NCBI RefSeq assembly: GCF_047511655.1
Contig: NC_133390.1
Span: 168,970,083 to 169,034,082, forward strand
Length of the DNA stretch: 64,000 bases
Direction of reading: 5' to 3'
From: Castor canadensis
Lineage: Eukaryota > Chordata > Mammalia > Rodentia > Castoridae
Below are positions 21,464 to 33,090 of this stretch, in pieces; the first letter of the stretch is position 1; the number at the start of each line of letters is the position of its first letter. Made by a program: the position numbers and the translations under genes. The notes below the pieces were generated by a model, which had not been told where the DNA came from, did no database searches, and saw only the letters and a program-made list of their open reading frames with translations.

Positions 21464-22380
21464 CTCACGTATGGCTTTTAAACAGTTTGCCTGACATATC
21501 TACGTGGAATTCCAGTTTTTACTCTTGCTTTTCTGTTTTTTTCAGAGATTTTAGCTGCAGGAATCCCAGAGTCTGGGAACCAGAGACGCTTCAGTCTCCT
21601 CCTGAGACAATCTCAGGACAGGTGGAGAAACCCCCTCCCACCACTCTCCAGCTCGTGCCCCTTGGGGACAAGGGCACAGGGCTCCCTGAATCAGGGACAC
21701 ATTTGCAGGGACCAGAGCAGTACCTCCAGGACCCATCCTCAGCTGCACACACAGAGCCTGCGCTTGCTGGGCAGGGCCACTGTCTCTCTGTGAGGACTGG
21801 TCACCACAGAACCCCTGGGGCTCCATGGTGGCTCCCCTCCGCTGGTTTCTGCACAGAGCAGATTTTCTTACCCTTTTCTATTCCACTCCAGACCCCTCTC
21901 CTCTAAGGTGAATGAAAGTTACCTGAGGAACCAGGTGTCACCTCTGAAAGTCCTCCCACTGTTGACTCTGAGGTCACTTCACCCAAGCTCAGAGGCCACC
22001 TCCCCACCCCTGCCAAGGCCCCAGCTGCGGCCCTCTGTCGGGGAGCTGCTGCAGAAGGAAGGCTGCGACAGGCAATGGAGACTTGGGGTTGGAGTACCCA
22101 TGGGCTTGAGCCCCTGGGGCGAGGGCAGGGGTGCCCTTGGCCTGGGTGCCACCTCTAGCTTCTCTCCTTCCGGCTCTGTCTCGGCAGTGTGTGATGCACC
22201 CTGCCTTCTTGGCATTATCTCAGCTTCTCGTTTTCCTTTCTACTTGCTTCTGCCCTCTGCCCAGTTCCAGGTGTAGGCAGGTGGCCTCAGCCAGGGCAAT
22301 CACCTGCCATCAGGGATGGGTTTGGGCAAGGTTGAATGAGGTCCAATTCTAAGAATTTGGCCGGAAGTGTTGGGGAAAGG
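21464..22380. other. Unique sequence
   Basis: GC-moderate sequence without recognisable repeats. A pyrimidine-rich tract ends in TTTTTTCAG at 21545, which resembles a splice acceptor, but no convincing exon follows. Confidence 0.35.
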
Positions 22381-22384
22381 TGCC

Positions 22385-22620
22385 CTCCTTGTTCTGGGTT
22401 ACTAATCTCATAGAATGTGGCAGTCTTAATCAGAGGAGGCCTGCCTGAGATAAAAGCACCTCAGAGGAAAACAGAGACGAGCTATATAAGGCAAAAGATT
22501 ACAGATGATATCACCTGAGCACCTGGATGCAGCCATTCCTGAAGCTAGGATCATGTTATCAGCCAGCACATTCTTTTTTGTTGACTTAAAAAGACTGGAT
22601 GGGGTCTTCTCCCTCTTGCT
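22385..22620 (+). repeat. Ancient interspersed repeat, family unassigned
   Basis: GCACCTGGATGCAGCCATTC, CTGAAGCTAGGATCATG and AGCCAGCACATTCTTTTTTG resemble a common old mammalian repeat. A related sequence lies near 35045-35185. Confidence 0.4.
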
Positions 22621-24700
22621 CTAGTTAACACGGTTGCTTTTCCATGTACTGAGTTATGAGTTCCTCTAGCCATAACAGAATGGCCTTTTCTTTATGAGGT
22701 TCTCTGGCAAGCCTTTGGATAGCAACTGGACTCATGTCTGTGAGACAGCATTGGCCTGACTTTGTGCATGAGGCATTGAGGCACAAAAGGGAAGCGATGT
22801 GAGTTAAGGCTGGAGCCCAGGCTTCCTGATTCCTGCCTGGTGCTCTGTTGTGCTTGGAGCAGCGTCTCCAGCTTTGGGTTTGGGGAAGAACAGGTTTTAT
22901 CCCCCAGGGCACCTCTGCTCCAGGGGAGGGGAGCATGCAGCCCTAGCAAGGCCAGGGAAAACTCTAACCACAGTCTGGGGACCGGGGACATCATAGGAGT
23001 GAAATTAACAGCAGCTCTAGATGCTCAGAAAATTTCTGGGGCTGAGGGAAAACACAGCGACCTGTGGGCACTGGGGTGTGGAGGAGGGTGGTGCTTGTTT
23101 CTAAGCTGTCATCACCATTCATCTGAAATCCCATATTAGGCCCATGAATTGCTTTAAAGTTCAATAAAGAGTGAATTTTGAAAAGTGGCAGTAACAGATT
23201 TTCATCTGGAACAGTCAGAGCAACAAATGGTGAATTCTAAACCACTGCAAAAAATACAAATCCACAAATCTCTACCAATAATAAATAGATAAATAAGCAA
23301 ACAGGGAGGAGGGAGGACTCTGGCTTTTAGAGCAGGAGGCCAGGGGCCCACAGGAGACGTGAGGGGAGGGACAGGGTTAGAAACATGGCTGTAACCACTG
23401 TGGTAAAGATTTTCAGTGATCCTCAGAGCACCCTTCATTAGGGTGGGGAGGAGGATTTGCACGATTGTAACGGAGCTCTATGCAGATAGTGTGCTAATTT
23501 CAGGTACAAATCAGTCACTATGCTGAGGAGACGTTGGACAACCCAGTGACTGTGTGGCCAGTACCAGTCTTGTCAGAGGGACAAGCTGCCCCAAGAAGGA
23601 CATGGCACGATCCATGGAATATCCTGGGAGAGGCTGAACCTGAGTGTGATTTCAGGGACGAGAAGGTCAACTGGAATGTGGCCCGTCCTGTTGCAAAACC
23701 AGCACCTTACACTTTAAAAACACCCATGTGCAAAGAGCAGAGAAATGCGGAGAAAGCATTCTGGAAGAAAGGAGCCCAAGAGAAATGATAACTAGATGTC
23801 CTAAGTCTAGACTGGATCCCATCTAGGAGGGAAAACAGGACAAGGGGCATTACAGTCACCAGTCAGTGTCAAAGCTACCACAGTGGACAGTAGCCCGAGA
23901 GCGTGTAAGAGAGCGTCCTTTAGCCTTCCATCTTCGTGCCAGGCATCTGGGGTAAAGGTCCAGGACAGGCCACTTATCTTCAAACGGTTCATAGAGGAAA
24001 ACTGTGCACATTTGTGTTGGTAAAGCAACAGGTGGCGTAACAGCAGACCAAGTGGATGGAACACATGGAACCCACACTGGGCCAGTAACCTCCCATCGGC
24101 TGCCCAGTCCCCCAACACACAGGGCACTTTCCACACAAGTCCAAAAGTCAACACCAAACATTGGTGGTTTGTAAAAGTCTCAATCCTGTTAGCTCTCAAC
24201 TCTTAACTATAAGCCCAGACAACAGGCTCAAGTTGGCGCTAGGTTTTTAAACACCCAAACACTTGCTCGTTCTCCTGTATAACCAAGAGAGCCACCAGGT
24301 GAGGCGGGGGCACCTTGGAAGAGACAGATTGGCTTTCTGTGGGTTCGCCTTGTCTTTATTTTAGTTCCCTCTGTCTCTTGACAGTGACTCATGGTTGTGA
24401 TTTTAAAACCTTCCTTTTCGGGTAGATGAATCCAAGTTCACCTTTAGTTTGTCATAAAAAGTGAGTAAATTACAAGAAGATGCAGAGGGAGCAAGAGTGG
24501 CAGGGTGTAGGCTGCTTGTGGCTATGGCAGAGTTGGGGAAGAACCAAGGTTTGCCACAGTGGAAACTTCTCTCAAGGTCACAGTGTTTAAGTCCAGGTGA
24601 CACTGTCCCCATCTTTGTCTCTACTTTCTGAAGACTGTCGTTTAGGAGGCACTGAATAGTCATTTCCTCCAACCCTTTATCTCCTCCTTCAAGGTTGTCA
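22620..24700. other. Unique or unrecognised sequence
   Basis: No exon could be supported. An 84-codon open frame near 23534 and others are not related to any family I know. Part of this segment may be decayed LTR or LINE sequence. Confidence 0.35.
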
Positions 24701-24705
24701 CCAGC

Positions 24706-24733
24706 ATTATTTCCATCATGCATTCCAGCATTA
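24706..24733 (+). repeat. Left flanking direct repeat of the inverted copy
   Basis: Begins ATTATTTCCAT and contains ATGCATTCCA. It matches 24994-25021 at 25 of 28 positions and overlaps the start of the L1 homology by about six bases (GCATTA), suggesting microhomology. Confidence 0.75.
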
Positions 24734-24988
24734 GTACTCCTTTGCGTGGATATACCATAGTCTATGTAACCCGTTCTCTATTATCTGTGAGCACCTGGAT
24801 TTCCCCACGCATCTGCCGTTGCAGATAAGGTTACAATAAAAACTGTGTCCAAATGCCACACTTCACATGCACCATTGTAATAAGTTTGGAAAAGGGGATT
24901 GCTGGGTTGAACGGTAAGTGCACTTGTAATTTGGATACGTTATACCAAATTGCGCTCCAAACTCCTGCCAGTTTGAGAGGACCTGTCT
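24728..24988 (-). repeat. Inverted copy of an L1 segment
   Basis: The reverse complement of this segment matches 25829-26065 at about 95 percent by eye: eleven substitutions, one two-base indel and one extra block of about 23 bases here. It is flanked by a 28-base direct repeat with three mismatches (24706-24733 and 24994-25021). It has no A-rich tail and does not start at an L1 3' end, so it is not an ordinary L1 insertion. The extra block matches the general L1 sequence, so this copy keeps an older state than the source copy. Confidence 0.8.
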
Positions 24989-24993
24989 GCATG

Positions 24994-25021
24994 ATTATTT
25001 CCATTATGCATTCCATCGTTA
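24994..25021 (+). repeat. Right flanking direct repeat of the inverted copy
   Basis: Begins ATTATTTCCAT and contains ATGCATTCCA. Partner of 24706-24733. Confidence 0.75.
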
Positions 25022-25079
25022 TTTTCCTCATTTTCAGAACTTGGGGAGTCTCCTGGGGTGTCAGGTTGGAGTTCACAGG

Positions 25080-25485
25080 AGCAGGCTGTCGTAGTCTCTG
25101 GGGACTGCTGTACAGCTACCCCAAAGTTGGTCGCTTTAAACAACAGAAGTGTATTTTCCCTGGTGTCAGGTGTTGGCAATGACTGTCCCTGAGGCTCTGG
25201 AAAGAAACTGTCCCCACAGTTTCAGTTTATGGTGGTGACATTCTTCTGCTTTTGGCTGCGTTACTCTGCTTTCTGACTTTCTTGCCACATGACGTTCTCC
25301 CTGTGTGTGTCTCATGGCCGTCTCACAGGACATTGGCCAGATGGGGTTGAAGGCCCCCACTACCCCAGTATGACCTCACTTTAACTAACACAGTGACCCT
25401 GTTTCCAAATAAGCCACTTTCTAGGGTCTGTGTCTGTCTGACTCCTATCTGTGTCTTTTGGGGGTATAATTCAATCCATAACTGA
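25080..25485 (-). mobile_element. MaLR-type LTR relic
   Basis: On the + strand the segment reads GCTTTAAACAACAGAAGTGT, later CCCTGTTTCCAAATAAGCC, ending ATAATTCAATCCATAAC. Its reverse complement therefore starts GTTATGGATTGAATTAT, the 5' start of MST/MLT1-type ERVL-MaLR LTRs. It is a degraded solo LTR with no coding capacity, lying in the spacer between the two inverted L1 segments. Confidence 0.65.
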
Positions 25486-25589
25486 GGACCCCAAAACTCA
25501 AGGGCTGGAAAAGAAAAATAATTGATGATTGGCCTTATATAAAAATAAACACTGTTGTAGCACGAACACCCTGTGCAAAATCAAAGGCA

Positions 25590-26235
25590 ATGACAACCTG
25601 GGGTGAGGCTAGTTTCTCTATCACACAAGAGAGCTTCCCAGAAATGGAGAAGAAGACCACAACCTTAGAGAAATGGGTGAAAGATATGAACAGGCAATTC
25701 ACAGACAAGGAAATACAGAGGACTTTTAAATATGTGAGTGGATATTCGATCTCACCTAAAGTACAAGATACACGATGAAAACCACCCACACAATTGACAG
25801 TCTGTTCCCATGCTCTCTGCGAGGCTTGAGACAGGTCCTCTCAAGCTGGCAATAACGTATCCAAATTACAAGTGCACTTACCGTCCAACCCAGCAATCCC
25901 CTTTTCCAAACGTATTACAACGGTACGTGTGAAGTGTGGCATTTGGACAGTTTTTATTGTAACCTTATTTGTAACGGCAGATGTGTGGGGAAATCCTGGT
26001 GCTCACAGATAATAGAGGACGGGTTACATAGACTATGGTATATCCACGCAAAGGAGTACTAATGCAGCTATAAACCAGAATGACAATAAGCTCTAGGCAC
26101 TCGCTAAAAACTTCCAGAATAATATTTCTAAAAGGCAGCAATAGAGTATGTGGCTGTTTACTTTTAAATAACAGGGATAAATAAATAAGCATCGACGTAA
26201 AGGATGTATGAATGGCCACAGGAGAAACTACCCAG
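25590..26235 (+). mobile_element. Ancient L1 fragment (ORF2 end and 3' region)
   Basis: GAAATGGGTGAAAGATATGA and ACAGGCAATTCACAGACAAG match the 3' part of L1 ORF2. They are followed by CAACCCAGCAATCCCCTTTT, ACTATGGTATATCCACGCAA and AAAGGAGTACTAATGCAGC in the usual L1 order. The frame is broken and no functional protein is encoded. Positions 25829-26065 reappear inverted at 24728-24988. This copy lacks about 23 bases present in the inverted copy and in L1 generally. Confidence 0.75.
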
Positions 26236-26239
26236 GTTC

Positions 26240-27110
26240 TTGGGAGAAGCAGAACCAGAGAGACAGGAGTTGGCCGTGCAATTGTGAAGACTGCCTTCTG
26301 CAGCCTGGATGCGGGAAAGCTGCCGGTATAGCTCAAGCCCAAAGGCCTGAGGACCTGGAGAGCCAATGATGTAAATCTCAGTCAGAAAGAAAAGTTAGGG
26401 AGGGCGAATTTCTCCTTCTCCCACCACCTCTCGCTCTGTTCAGGCCCTCAAAGGTTGGATGACACCCTCGTATGTTGGGAAGGGTGGTCCACCCACTCAA
26501 ATCTCACCTGCAGAACCCAGGCCAGACTCAGCCAAGAGCAGTGTTGAATCTGGGCACCTGTGGTCCAGTCAAGGTGACAGTTGATGTTAACTGTTGTCCT
26601 AACAAAAGTGGCTGCGGAGATGGTGGGAAGGAGGAGACTTACCTCTGTGTTTCTTTATCATTTTGATTGTTGGATCGTGCGATTGTAGCGTCTATTTAAA
26701 CATTAACACTGTGTGAGGGCAGAGTGTGTGAGCTCATTGGTTGTGTCACATTGTCACGATGTATGTCCTGAGCTCTGTGACATCCCCAAGACCCATGGAC
26801 CAATGCAGGACAGTTCTCATCCACAGTAGGTGGCGGGCAGGCAGGGGACAGCTGTGTCCCAGACAAGGAAGCAGCCATTCTCATTTCTTTTCATTGAAGC
26901 CGAGAAGTCTTGCCAAGCGTGTCTGCAGCACATGGGAGAGCCTGGTGCTCATTTAAGTACTAGTGGAGCTGACACTAAGTAAATGGGTGGGGTCCACAGA
27001 AGTCCCTTTCCTTAGTTAGGCAACTGCTGTCTGGCAAACAGAGGAACAGGAGCTCAGAGGCCGTGTGACATGGGCACCCCTCCCCAGGGATCTCCTGCTG
27101 CAGCAGGTAG
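26240..27110. other. Unique sequence
   Basis: No repeat or exon recognised. Confidence 0.35.
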
Positions 27111-27114
27111 AGGC

Positions 27115-27215
27115 AGGGTGGTTCAGTGGTTAAGTGAGACCACGTCAGAGCAGAACTCAAAGCCAGCCCTTACTCAACAGGTGACTTGGGCAAGACAGTT
27201 GACTGTCTTGTGGTG
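27115..27215 (+). repeat. MIR element
   Basis: GGTGGTTCAGTGGTTAAGTG is the MIR 5' tRNA-like start, followed by CAGGTGACTTGGGCAAGAC. Confidence 0.6.
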
Positions 27216-27654
27216 AGTGGACTTGTGAGGCTGGAATGGGCTGGCATGGAGGTGCACGCAGTGTGCTTCCACTTGACGGGATGCTCACGGTCACACAATC
27301 CAAGTGCTACTTTTTGTGCCGCAGCTGGTCTAAGTCATTCATTAGCCACTGTCCTATGTGACTGTATGAATGCTGATGATTCCTGGCTCAGTCACATGTG
27401 AGGGACAGAACTGTGGGCATTACAGGTCCTGACCCACCGACCAACCCGGAACAGAACCAGTTGTTTGGCCTCATCCCTCTGCTGAGTGAGTTCAGGGCCA
27501 TGAGTCTGAATAAATGTAGAAGTAGGAACTTAACGCCTCAGGTGCACCTGCTGTGGACATGACTCTGAACTTTCGAGCACTGCTTGGGCCATTCTAGAAC
27601 TTCACAAGCCCTATTTCCCTCCTGTGTAGGTGGGACAGGGATGCTAGGGGCGTC

Positions 27655-27870
27655 TGCTCTGAACTGAGCACCTGCTAGGCACAGGCACTGTGCCAAGCCC
27701 TTATAGGTCTCACTTTGTCCTCTCCTGAGCCTTAAGAGATCATCACCGTCATCCCTGTTCCACAGACGAGGAGACTGAGGTTCAGCGAGGCTCAAACAGC
27801 TCAGGCAAGCTGTGGGCGGCAGAGTCAGAATTTGGAGCGAAGTCTGTTTAATTGTAGAGCGTGACCAATT
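27655..27870 (-). repeat. MIR element
   Basis: Near full length: GAGCACCTGCTAGGCACAGG, CTGTTCCACAGACGAGGAGA, CTGAGGTTCAGCGAGGCTC. Confidence 0.75.
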
Positions 27871-29340
27871 GCCAGCTCTGGGCTCTGTGCCCAGGGCACT
27901 GTCATGAGGATAGGACTTAGTTTTGGGGATGCGGGACACAGCGCCGATGTGTGCAATATCACCAGTGCTCGGGGAGTGATGTGCCATTTGCTTGCGTGGT
28001 CCCCTGAGCTCGCCCCTGCTTTTCTCCTGGTCACAATGCAGATGCTGGTGACTTTCAGGGCTGCTCTGTGGGCAGAGGCTCTAGAAGGCTGTGTGGCCTG
28101 GAAGTGCCACTGGGCTGATGTCAGGGCCTCTACCTCTGAACGACCCACGAATTCTCCCTCCGACGGGAGAACATTGTGTCCCAGCCCTGGCCTCCCACCC
28201 AGGCTGCTTGAAATGCAGCTCCGTCTGCCAACAGCTACTTTTAGCAAGGGCAGGCTATCATCAGAGAACGCGGGGAGAGCAGCAAAAGGGAGCCATTGTC
28301 CTGAGGGCTTGGAGCAGGCTCAGGGAGCTGCGGGGTGGAGAGTGTGGAGGCATACTGTGCCATCACAAATAAGTTGGGCAAAAAAAAAAGCCACTGCAAG
28401 TTTTTCCTTGAGACTGAGAGGAAGAGAGGGCAAGCAGAATGAACTTGGCAAGGATCTGAAACCCCGCAGTCCTGTGGTAGGTCCTCAGGAGGAGCCGGAC
28501 ATGACATCTCGAGGCAGAAAGGGACGCAGGGAAGTTGGTGGGTTGATCCTCAGTGATACTGAAGAGTGTAAGGCAGGAACCAAAGGCAGGAACTGCAGAA
28601 AAGAAGAAATTCAAGTTCATGAGCCTTTTTATTCTAAATGACGAAAGGTTGCCAGGGCCTTTCCAACTCCGCGCTGGTAGATCGCCTAGCGTTGTCAGAA
28701 TGCTGCCTCAAGCAGTAGTGAGTGGAACGAACCCAGGAGCAATCAAGCAGAACTTGGGTGATGAGCCAGGAGGCAGGAATCCCGCAGATGCTCACGAACA
28801 CTGATCCTTGGGCAAGGGCCACTGAATCGGTTCTCACATGCGTCCATGGTGAAGTGAGGACAAAGAGGACTGAGGAGGGAAAATCTGAACAATGAAATCC
28901 GTTTCACTGAAAGGACATCCTTTGGGATTATGCTCTCCCATACTGAGTGTTCCCATGTCCTTTAGGATTGCAGTATAAATGCAGAAGTTGGGAACTACCG
29001 GGGTGAGGTGATGTCCACGGCTTTTCCATTGTGGAGATTTGGAGATGGCAGGAAAATGTGTTTCTGATTTGGATGAAACAGGAGAGGAGGAAGGGGTGTA
29101 AAACCGAGCCTAAAACTGACTGATGTGGGGTACAGCCGTGTCAGCAGTTTATTTAGAGATGTGGCGTTAATTACCAGGAGGGAGCAGCGAGCAGGCAGCC
29201 CTGGAGAACTGGGCTGGAGGTGAGGTTCCTCCTTATGTTCAGCTCTGTATTGGTACTTGAGTTTTAAAAGGACTGCAGTCCTTTTACAAATGTAAAACCT
29301 TTAAAAATGAGAGATCATCGATCGCCTCCTCACTGGGTTC
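27871..29340. other. Unique sequence
   Basis: No repeat or RNA gene recognised. An open frame of 245 codons at 27904-28641 crosses low-quality composition without any domain and is treated as chance. Confidence 0.35.
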
Positions 29341-29344
29341 TGTG

Positions 29345-29430
29345 CTAAAAGAGTTTTAGGGAATTTTATGTAATGAATCCCATATTAGAGACGAGGACAC
29401 AGGCTCAGAGGCTCTACAGAGAGGGCGGCT
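29345..29430 (-). repeat. MIR fragment
   Basis: TTAGAGACGAGGACACAGGC and CTCAGAGGCTC, degraded MIR core. Confidence 0.45.
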
Positions 29431-29479
29431 GTTGGGGTTTTTCAACTTGATAATACAAGCCAGACTCTTGAAATTGATT

Positions 29480-29570
29480 TGTTTTGGGGGATTTGAACTC
29501 AGGGCCTTGTGCTTGCTAGGCAGTCAGACTTATGTACATGACACTCAGGTAGTCCCTGTCCAGGGCGAGA

Positions 29571-29624
<54 letters not shown>

Positions 29625-29798
29625 CAGAAAGGAGATGATGGCTGAAATGGAGGTTGTGAGTTGGTTTCTAGATTGCTTTTGGTTTGTTTGAGACAGGGCC
29701 TTGCTGTGTAGCCCAAGCAGGCCTAGAACTCACCATGCCCCTGTCTCCGCCTCTCGAGTGCTGGGGTCACAGGCGTGGGTGCACTGCATGCCTGGCTG
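29480..29798 (-). repeat. B1-ID composite SINE split by a GT array
   Basis: The ID part (GATTTGAACTCAGGGCCTTG, CTTGCTAGGCAGTCAG) and the B1 part (GTTTGAGACAGGGCCTTGC, GTGTAGCCCAAGCAGGCC, CGAGTGCTGGGGTCACAGGC) are both on the - strand. They are separated by a (GT)n array and about 55 bases. They could be one composite with an expanded linker or two separate insertions. Confidence 0.75.
29574..29623 (+). repeat. (GT)25 microsatellite
   Basis: An uninterrupted GT array of about 50 bases. Confidence 0.9.
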
Positions 29799-30139
29799 TG
29801 GATGTACGTTAGGGAACTTCTGCAGCTGAGCATAAACTAAAAGCATTTATAAGTTACAAGAGCCTAACAACTGCTCGCGCAGACTCTTTTGTTCCTTTCT
29901 CCCTCTTTTGGGGCTTGTGGGAGAGTGGCCCAGGGAGGAAGCCAACTGCTTCAAAGTGGCCGTCAAAGCCAGGCTCTGTGCTGGTGCCTCGGGATTATCA
30001 CATACCCCCACCCCCCCACCCCACCCCCGGTCTCAACCAAGACTCAGAAAAAGAGGTCACCCTGGAGTGCCATGTCAGGGGGCCTCAGCCTTAGAGCACT
30101 GAGTCGGAGCCATGCCTCGGGCCTGGGATAGGGCACTGG

Positions 30140-30277
30140 AGGACATCCAGCAGTATCCTGTCTTCTGGCCTCTGGATGCCAGCAATGCCCATCCCAGCTT
30201 GTGACAACTAGAAACATCTCCAGACATGGTCAGATGCTTCCAGGAGGCAAGCTCATCCCCAGTGTGAACCCCTGCCC
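30140..30277 (-). mobile_element. hAT-Charlie MER5-type fragment
   Basis: CTGGCCTCTGGATGCCAGCA, CCAGCTTGTGACAACTAGAA and ACATCTCCAGACATGGTC match the reverse complement of the MER5A consensus. It is a non-autonomous DNA transposon relic. Confidence 0.7.
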
Positions 30278-30319
30278 CCTGTTCTCCAGTGACTGATGTG
30301 GCCTCACCATGATCTTTTC

Positions 30320-30420
30320 ACCCTGCCCAGCTGCCATGGTGTCCACTTCATAGAGGGAGAAACTGAGGCAGAGAAAAGAGGTGGTGGGCTGAGAACTGGG
30401 CCCTCACTTTTTGTTATTGA
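30320..30420 (-). repeat. MIR fragment
   Basis: CATAGAGGGAGAAACTGAGG and CAGAGAAAAGAGG, MIR core. Confidence 0.45.
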
Positions 30421-30439
30421 ATCCAGAAAACCAGATCTG

Positions 30440-32390
30440 AAGACCCAAACCCAGATCTCCCAGTGAGCTATAGGCAGCCACGGAAGTTCGACATCTTTGC
30501 TTTTATAACACAGTGCCCATCTCCAAGGAGGGGCTGATGGCATGGTGGCTGAAAGCCTTCATTCAATCCACTTGCCACTTCTGAACCTGGGTGTTGCTAT
30601 CCCCTCTGGTCCCGATGGGCAGTGTTAGGATTAAGTGACTTGGGTGAGCAAAGCTGAGTCCAGCAGATGGGTGCGCAGAAGGTGCCCTGCGCTGCTATTC
30701 TTATTCCCCGAGGCCCCAGGAACATCCTTTGGGGCACCCTTTCTGGGGTGGCTGCCTCAATTTCTTTATGGCCAGACCCTTGGGTTGCAATTTGGGTGGA
30801 TTTCTCGCTGACCACTGAGCAATCACCCCCAGGCTGCAGAAAGAGGCAGACTTGGCCTCCTTGTCCTGAAGATAAGCCGGCCTAGATGATGGAGCCTTCG
30901 CCTCCTCTCAGCGGGAGTCCCGGAGGAACTGGGGAGCCATCTTTGCACATGGAAGACATTAATTCACGTGGCCGCAGATAGTGCGAACACTGTGTCCTCA
31001 CTGCTGCAATCAGCAGCCCCTGACATTGTCTCATGGAGTCAGCTCAGCAGCCAGAAAGCCACAGGCCGTCTCAAGCTGCCTGGCACACCTCGGGGACCCT
31101 TAGGAATTGTGGAGAGGGTGAGATTAAGTAGTGTAGTTGTGGTTTGTTCCACCCTCCTCCCAGGTATCTAGCCCCTCCACACCCTTACTTTCTGGCCTCC
31201 CACACATCAGCCAGATGAAGTGACAGCCCAGTCTCTGGGGTCTCATCTCCAAACCTCTGTCTGCCTATTTCCTCCTCACGGTGTGCCTTCTTTTATCCCC
31301 ACCATCACCTTCCAAACTCCATGTGACTGAATACCGCCATTCTTCAAGCCCGATGCCACCACCTCCAACGTCCCCAGCAGGGGTTACATGGCACTAAAGG
31401 GTGTATGTGGGCTCTGAATGGTGTAAGCTCCAGCCCTGCTGAGAAGGCAAGGAAAACTCAGTTTCTGCCCCTGCAAAATGGGTGCTAGATCCCAAAAAGG
31501 GATCTTCATAGGATCCCTTGAGGCTGAAACCTGAGAAGGGGTGCTAGGAGCTCCACATCATGTAGAGCTGTGACAAGGACTTGGCAAGGTCAGCTCAGGG
31601 CATGCAGTGCAGAAGGGGCTCCAAGATAGGAGATTGGGAGAAAAACATGGGGTACAAAGAGGCTAGTGGGAGCACGAGTGGCCACACAGTCCCTAGGCAA
31701 TGACTAGTAGCAGCTACCGGGCCAGCTGGCCACATGTCCCCAGATGTGGCCTGAAGAAGCTATCCCAGACTTAGACACAGACATAGGCAAGACCAGTTCC
31801 TATAGCCTTACCCCTCAGAATGACATCAAATGTGAAGGGCCATGTGGCAGATGACATGAGTGGTAGGCCCCTCTGTCGTTGACAAACTACCTCTGGCCTG
31901 TGGCTAAGTGGCTTTATAGTCTGCATGTGCCCAAGGCAGGAGGTCCTGTCTCCCTGGAACCTGGGTGGGGGGAGGGGACAGCAAGCAGCATCTTGCTGCA
32001 GTTCCGCACGGACTGCATCTTGTTATGATCCAGGGAAGGTCCTAGGGTTCCATCAAGACTCAGAGAAGACTATGGTTGAGCTTGGCTGGTGTGGAGGTGC
32101 CGAGGTCACCAGGGCACAACAAATCAATGGAAGAGGCAGAAGACGTTCTGTAAACACCCACAGCAGGGCTGGCCATAGTAGGTAGTCGGTGAAGAGCTGT
32201 TGGAGAGTGGATGAATTTACCCAACAACGTGCAATGCGCCCTGTGCTACAGGCTGGGATTTGGAGGTAACACAGACCTAGTGAGTGCTGTCAAGACCTCT
32301 CGCTGTGTCAAAGTGATCACTAGCAAAGCCATGCGCTGCTCAGAGGAGGGGTGGGCAACTCTGTGAGGAGGTATACCAGTATTAATAAGA
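30440..32390. other. Unique sequence
   Basis: No supported gene, RNA or repeat. GC content is moderate and no CpG island is visible. Confidence 0.4.
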
Positions 32391-32394
32391 ACAT

Positions 32395-32730
32395 TTGTGT
32401 ATGTGTGTGGCGATAGAAATGTCGAAGCAGCTGAAGAAAAGAATGGGACTTTATTGGCTCACAGAACTAAAAGTCCACCCTTCAGGCATGGCTGTGTCTA
32501 GGTGCCCAAACAATGTCAAAGTGGTCTCTCCCACATGCCTTGTCCCCACGCACACACATCTCTTGTTTTCCTCTGTGTCACCTCCCTCTTTTGCAGGCTT
32601 TCTCTTTCTGTTTGTGGTGGTCCCACTGCTGTAGGTGCCCACCATGCTGAGGGCGGGCCAGGGCATCAGAGAAAGGGCTTCTCCCACCCCATACCAGCAC
32701 CTGTCTCTCAGGCTTGCCATGAGGATGAAG
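32395..32730 (+). repeat. Ancient interspersed repeat, family unassigned
   Basis: GGGACTTTATTGGCTCACAG, AACTAAAAGTCCACCCTTCA and GGCATGGCTGTGTCTAGGTG recur in mammalian genomes. A related stretch lies at 41940-42150. I cannot name the family with confidence. Confidence 0.4.
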
Positions 32731-32914
32731 TGGACAGTAGTGCAGGCTTGCTTAACATCTAAGAAGTGATAAAAATGATGGCATTAATAGTTGTATTAAT
32801 TACCGTCATTATCATGAGTGTCTTCGGGCACATCGCCTCCCAACATTCATCTTCCTCTCCTGGAAAATGGGGACCATGGGCACATGTGACTTAATGGAGA
32901 GGTGATCCTCTTGG

Positions 32915-33090
32915 TGGCCATGTGACCTTAAGCAGCTGATGTCACCTCTCAGTGCATCAGATTCCTCATCTGAAAAAAAAAATGGGTCCAAGGTGAGAAG
33001 CCACCAAGGTGGTGTGAGTGCATCACCATCCACCACACTTGGGAGAGTCCTAGACATAGCACACTCTCAACAAGTGTCAAGTATTGTCGC
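32915..33090 (+). repeat. MIR element
   Basis: CATGTGACCTTAAGCAGCTG, CAGATTCCTCATCTGAAAA and GACATAGCACACTCTCAACA mark core and 3' end. Confidence 0.65.

Noticed and set aside
21530-21700. Pyrimidine tract plus TTTTTTCAG as a possible splice acceptor near 21545
   Set aside because: The following sequence shows no bounded exon with a matching donor or recognisable protein.
25590-25778. 62-codon frame with coiled-coil-like composition
   Set aside because: It is a relic of L1 ORF2, disrupted and non-functional.
27904-28641. 245-codon frame on the + strand
   Set aside because: No domain or family resemblance, overlapped by frames on both strands, begins next to a MIR. Considered chance.
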